In this document: in pieces, positions 14,844-19,657 of the stretch | How the letters are laid out: every line of letters starts with the position of its first letter | Numbering within the stretch: the stretch's first letter is position 1 | From: Verrucomicrobia bacterium 12-59-8 | Lineage (GTDB): Bacteria > Verrucomicrobiota > Verrucomicrobiae > Verrucomicrobiales > Verrucomicrobiaceae | NCBI GenBank assembly: GCA_002279765.1 | Contig: NCCR01000062.1 | Span: forward strand, 1-19,657 | DNA length: 19,657 nt | Direction: 5' to 3' | The notes under the pieces: model-generated | Seen by the model: the letters and a program-made list of their open reading frames with translations, nothing else | The model's database searches: none | Told to the model about the DNA's origin: nothing | Made by a program: the position numbers and the translations under genes

Positions 14844-15055
14844 AAACTCTGCGTGATGTCAACGGCCCAGAGGCTGTCAGGGCATTGAGACGACTGGGGT
14901 TGGAGAGCATTCGTCAGACTGGCTCGCATTTCATCATGAGACGAGGCGCGAAGACCGTCGTCGTGCCGCAGCACAAACCCATCAAGCCTGGCTCTTTGCG
15001 TGGCGTGCTGGATCAGGCGGGTGTCACACTCGACGAATTCACGAAAGAGCTTTGA
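14840..15055 (+). CDS. hicA: HicA-like mRNA interferase toxin
   Basis: This 71-residue protein has the HicA double-stranded-RNA-binding-like fold. It shows RALRRLGLESIRQTGSHFIM with catalytic-type His30 in the G-S-H motif, then VVPQHKPIKPGSLRGVLDQA and GVTLDEFTKEL. HicA cleaves mRNA independently of the ribosome and is held in check by HicB. Length and motifs are complete, so it is probably intact. It overlaps hicB by four bases. Composition stays about 63% GC to near its stop, after which the sequence turns AT-rich. Confidence 0.84.
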   Translation: MKTLRDVNGPEAVRALRRLGLESIRQTGSHFIMRRGAKTVVVPQHKPIKPGSLRGVLDQAGVTLDEFTKEL

Positions 15056-17241
<2,186 letters not shown>

Positions 17242-17245
17242 ACAG

Positions 17246-17273
17246 GAGTGGGATCATCTTGATCCCTCCACTC
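17246..17273. terminator. Hairpin between convergent ligA and MFS genes, possible two-way terminator
   Basis: GAGTGGGATCA (17246-17256) pairs with TGATCCC (17260-17266) and ACTC (17270-17273), leaving a 3-base loop and a TCC bulge. It starts five bases after the ligA stop and overlaps the last codons and stop of the MFS gene. The position suits a shared terminator for both convergent genes. Neither side has a strong T-tract. Confidence 0.42.
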
Positions 17274-18705
17274 TTCGCCTCGCGATGACACGGCTGCCAA
17301 CGGCGATGGCGAGGGAGACGATGAGCAGCCCTGCTGCAATGGCGAAGGTGAACCGCATTCCGGCGGCAATGTGTGCTGTGGGAGCGTGTGTGATGTGGGT
17401 TGTTCCTGCGGCAAAAGCGAACAAAGCGCCCATGACTGAGGCACCGGTGATGAGTCCGAGATTGCGCGACAGATTGAGCATGCCGGAGATGACGCCCCGG
17501 TGTTCTGGAGGGATCGTGGTCATGACTGCGGTGTTGTTGGCGGTTTGGAACAACGCGTAGCTGGAGGTGATGACGACGATTCCACTGATGTATCCGCCGA
17601 TGCCGGCCGTCATCGGCAGCATGGATTGAATGAAACAGCCACCTGCCATGCCGATGAGCCCAACGAGGGTCATGCGCCGGGTGCCCAGCCTGTCCGCGAT
17701 GCGACCTGCGGGCACACCGGTCAGCGCTGCCACCAGCGGTCCGACGGACATCACCAAGCCTACCTTTGCCGCATCGAGCCCGAGTGCCCGTGAGAGATAA
17801 AACGGCCCGACCACGAGCGTCGTCATCACCACCGTGGAGACGAGCGCGCTCATGACGAGGTTGGCACTCATGTTTGGATCACGGAGCAGCGGCAGTTGAA
17901 TCAATGGAGAAGCTGCCCTCGTCTCAGCGAGCACGAACAGACCGGCACCGACCGCAGCCGCCAGCAGCAGCGCGATGTTGAGCGGACCCCACTGGCCACG
18001 GCCAAGTGTCATGGCGAGCGCATAAGCCGCGAGAGTGAGAGCCAGCGACAGCGTGCCTGCATAGTCCAGGCGTGGGCTTTCCTTCACGAAGCGCACGCGA
18101 TCAGCTGGCAGGTGACGATGTGCGAGGAGAAAGGCCAGGAGGCCGAGCGGGACGTTGATGAAGAAAATGGCGCGCCAGTTCCATCCGGCGATCAGAACGC
18201 CGCCGAGGGATGGGCCAAGAGCGGTGCCAACTGCCGACATGGTGCCCAGCAGGCCCATGGCGCTGCCGGTCCTTTCTTTCGGCACGGTTTCACCGACAAA
18301 AGCCATGGTGAGGGCCATCATGATGGCTGCTGCGAGGCCCTGCACCGCCCGGGCAGCGATCAGGAGCGGGAGTGTGGTGGAGACACCGCATAAGATGGAC
18401 GCCAGGGTGAAGAGGGAGATTCCAGCCAGCAGCAGACGCCTCCGACCGATGATATCACCGAGCCGCCCGACGCTGACGATCAGCGTGGTGATGGCGAGGA
18501 GGTAAGCAAGGACCACCCACTGGACATCTTGAAACGATGCGGTGAAGGTCCGGGCCAGGGTTGGCAGCGCGACATTGGCGATGCTGGTGCCGAGAGATGA
18601 CAGCAGCACGGAAAGTGACAGGCCGACGAGTGCCCAATGTACGGGTGGCTGCTGTGCCGTCACTGCAGAGTTTTGCAGGTTTTGTGGTTCAATCAATGTC
18701 TTCAT
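17254..18705 (-). CDS. MFS drug-efflux transporter, DHA2 (EmrB/QacA-like)
   Basis: This 483-residue inner-membrane protein has the length and hydrophobic pattern of a 14-helix DHA2 drug:proton antiporter. Motif A is GRLGDIIGRRR (80-90) and motif C includes SAVGTALGPSLGGVLI, followed by WNWRAIFFINVPLGLLAF. TM1 reads SSLGTSIANVALPTL: the Asp common in the D-x-T-I-V-N-V-A-L-P motif is Gly here. The frame is open upstream to 19644, but that part runs antisense to a LysR gene. The ATG at 18705 gives a normal N-terminus. It diverges from that LysR gene, which probably controls it. The substrate is unknown, likely toxic organic compounds. The 3' end shares a hairpin with ligA. Confidence 0.9.
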   Translation of the reverse strand: MKTLIEPQNLQNSAVTAQQPPVHWALVGLSLSVLLSSLGTSIANVALPTLARTFTASFQDVQWVVLAYLLAITTLIVSVGRLGDIIGRRRLLLAGISLFTLASILCGVSTTLPLLIAARAVQGLAAAIMMALTMAFVGETVPKERTGSAMGLLGTMSAVGTALGPSLGGVLIAGWNWRAIFFINVPLGLLAFLLAHRHLPADRVRFVKESPRLDYAGTLSLALTLAAYALAMTLGRGQWGPLNIALLLAAAVGAGLFVLAETRAASPLIQLPLLRDPNMSANLVMSALVSTVVMTTLVVGPFYLSRALGLDAAKVGLVMSVGPLVAALTGVPAGRIADRLGTRRMTLVGLIGMAGGCFIQSMLPMTAGIGGYISGIVVITSSYALFQTANNTAVMTTIPPEHRGVISGMLNLSRNLGLITGASVMGALFAFAAGTTHITHAPTAHIAAGMRFTFAIAAGLLIVSLAIAVGSRVIARRRVEGSR

Positions 18706-18773
18706 AGGTGTGTGTGTTCTGACTCCCCAACGGGAGCCGTGAGACGCATAGCCGCTGGCCTGACACGCGGAAG

Positions 18774-18801
18774 ACGCACGGTTTGCACTGTATTCGTGCG
18801 T
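18774..18801. promoter_or_regulatory. Candidate regulator operator between MFS and LysR genes
   Basis: ACGCACG (18774-18780) is a perfect inverted match to CGTGCGT (18795-18801), with a 14-base AT-richer spacer containing TTTGCACTGTATT. The arms are 21 bases apart start to start, about two helical turns, suiting a dimer bound to one face. The site lies in the 136-base divergent gap, 41 bases before the LysR start, as expected for self-regulation plus control of the efflux gene. Confidence 0.5.
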
Positions 18802-18841
18802 TTGACGCCTCATCACAGCCAAGCCATGCTGGCGGCCATCC

Positions 18842-19657
18842 ATGTCGAATCCCGATCTCAATCTGCTCTTCACACTTGATGCGCTGCTCGCGGAAGGCAG
18901 CGTGGCGCGGGCGGCGCAACGGCTGCGGCTGAGTCCGTCGGCGATGAGCCGGGCACTTGGGCGGCTGCGTGATGCAACGGGCGATCCGCTGCTGGTCAGA
19001 GCTGGGCGAGGGTTGGTTCCCACACCCCGCGCGCTCGAACTCCGCGAGCGAGTGCAGCAGTTGGTGCAGGATGCAGCCGCAGTCTTGCGCCCCGCTGAGA
19101 AGCTGGATCTGAAGCGGCTGGTCCGCACCTTCACGCTGCGGACCAGCGAAGGATGGGCGGAGAATTTCGGACCTGGCCTCATCGCCCGCTGCGGCGCGGA
19201 AGCCCCCGGCGTGCGGCTGCGCTTTGTGCCGAAGCCCAACAAAGACAGCGGACCTCTGCGAGATGGAGCGGTTGATCTGGAGACCGGTGTTGTGGATGCG
19301 ACGACGGGGCCGGAGGTGCGTACGCAGGCACTGTTTCGCGATCGTCTCGTTGGTGTCGTACGCCTTGGACACCCGCTATGTAAAGGAAGAATGACACTCG
19401 CCCGTTTTGCGGCTGGCAGACACATTCTGGTGTCGAGGGAGGGGGATGATAGAGGTCCGATTGATGAGGCCTTGATGCTGCTTGGATTGGAGCGGGAGAT
19501 TACCACGATTGTCGGCGGGTTTGCGACAGCGGTGGCGCTGGCCGGGGCAGGCGATTTGATTGCGAGTGTGCCGGAACGCCACACCGCCAGCCTGCGCGCT
19601 GGAATGCATGCCTTTGCCCTGCCTGTCTCCACGCCTGAGTTCACGGTTTCGATGCTC
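18842..19657 (+). CDS. LysR-family transcriptional regulator, partial (runs off window end)
   Basis: From ATG 18842 the frame is open for 272 codons to the last base, with no stop. The N-terminal helix-turn-helix is clear: LNLLFTLDALLAEGSVARAA, then LRLSPSAMSRALGRLRDATG and DPLLVRAGRGLVPTPRA. The start matches the NLL.F..LL.E.SV..AA pattern of NodD/NahR-like LysR proteins, many of which control efflux or aromatic-compound genes. The effector domain continues to FALPVSTPEFTVSML; perhaps 30 residues are missing. It is divergent from the DHA2 efflux gene and probably senses its substrate. An ATG at 18826 is out of frame. Confidence 0.88.
   Translation, partial: MSNPDLNLLFTLDALLAEGSVARAAQRLRLSPSAMSRALGRLRDATGDPLLVRAGRGLVPTPRALELRERVQQLVQDAAAVLRPAEKLDLKRLVRTFTLRTSEGWAENFGPGLIARCGAEAPGVRLRFVPKPNKDSGPLRDGAVDLETGVVDATTGPEVRTQALFRDRLVGVVRLGHPLCKGRMTLARFAAGRHILVSREGDDRGPIDEALMLLGLEREITTIVGGFATAVALAGAGDLIASVPERHTASLRAGMHAFALPVSTPEFTVSML

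Noticed and set aside
18706..19644. Long N-terminal extension of the MFS transporter
   Set aside because: The extra 313 codons run antisense to a clear LysR gene and lack transporter features; ATG 18705 gives a normal DHA2 N-terminus.

Overview
The window looks like chromosomal DNA from a GC-rich diderm (Gram-negative) bacterium. An outer membrane is implied by an Mla phospholipid-transport operon, a secretin and a polysaccharide-export protein. The gene style suggests Verrucomicrobiota (Prosthecobacter/Verrucomicrobium-like): a sugar isomerase paired with a Gfo/Idh/MocA oxidoreductase, mlaEFDCA without mlaB, and a lone secretin with a long Gly/Ser linker. That phylum is an inference from gene content, not a demonstrated assignment. 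No rRNA, tRNA, CRISPR array or intact insertion sequence was seen.

Layout. (1) 1-2511: end of an exopolysaccharide locus, with the C-terminus of a Wza-like export protein and a fused Wzz/tyrosine autokinase. (2) 2513-5513: a LysR regulator divergent from a two-gene sugar module (TIM-barrel isomerase/epimerase plus Gfo/Idh/MocA oxidoreductase). (3) 5514-5683: a spacer with two sets of inverted repeats. (4) 5684-9153: a compact mlaE-mlaF-mlaD-mlaC-mlaA operon, three of whose four junctions are 4-base ATGA overlaps. (5) 9154-9706: a 553-base non-coding convergent gap dense in palindromes. (6) 9707-12040 (minus): a GspD/PilQ-type secretin with a likely promoter. (7) 12181-14573: an ABC exporter pair. 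(8) 14616-15055: a hicB-hicA toxin-antitoxin pair. (9) 15199-17241: ligA, NAD-dependent DNA ligase. (10) 17254-18705 (minus): a DHA2-type drug-efflux transporter, divergent from a LysR regulator (18842 onward) that runs off the window.

How the genes work together. The mla genes encode a complete trans-envelope lipid shuttle: inner-membrane ABC complex E/F/D, periplasmic carrier C and outer-membrane lipoprotein A. Both LysR genes sit divergently beside the genes they probably control, and each gap contains a candidate operator. The export protein and the autokinase would together govern polysaccharide chain length and export.

The most unusual signal is in ligA. An AT-rich tract of about 37-42% GC begins right after hicA and covers the first ~214 codons. 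Composition then switches sharply to about 58-65% GC inside the conserved NPRN-AAGSL motif, with the reading frame intact. This suggests a mosaic gene made by recombination next to a mobile toxin-antitoxin pair. The second unusual region is the palindrome cluster at 9166-9419. I did not find a clearly new multi-gene system.
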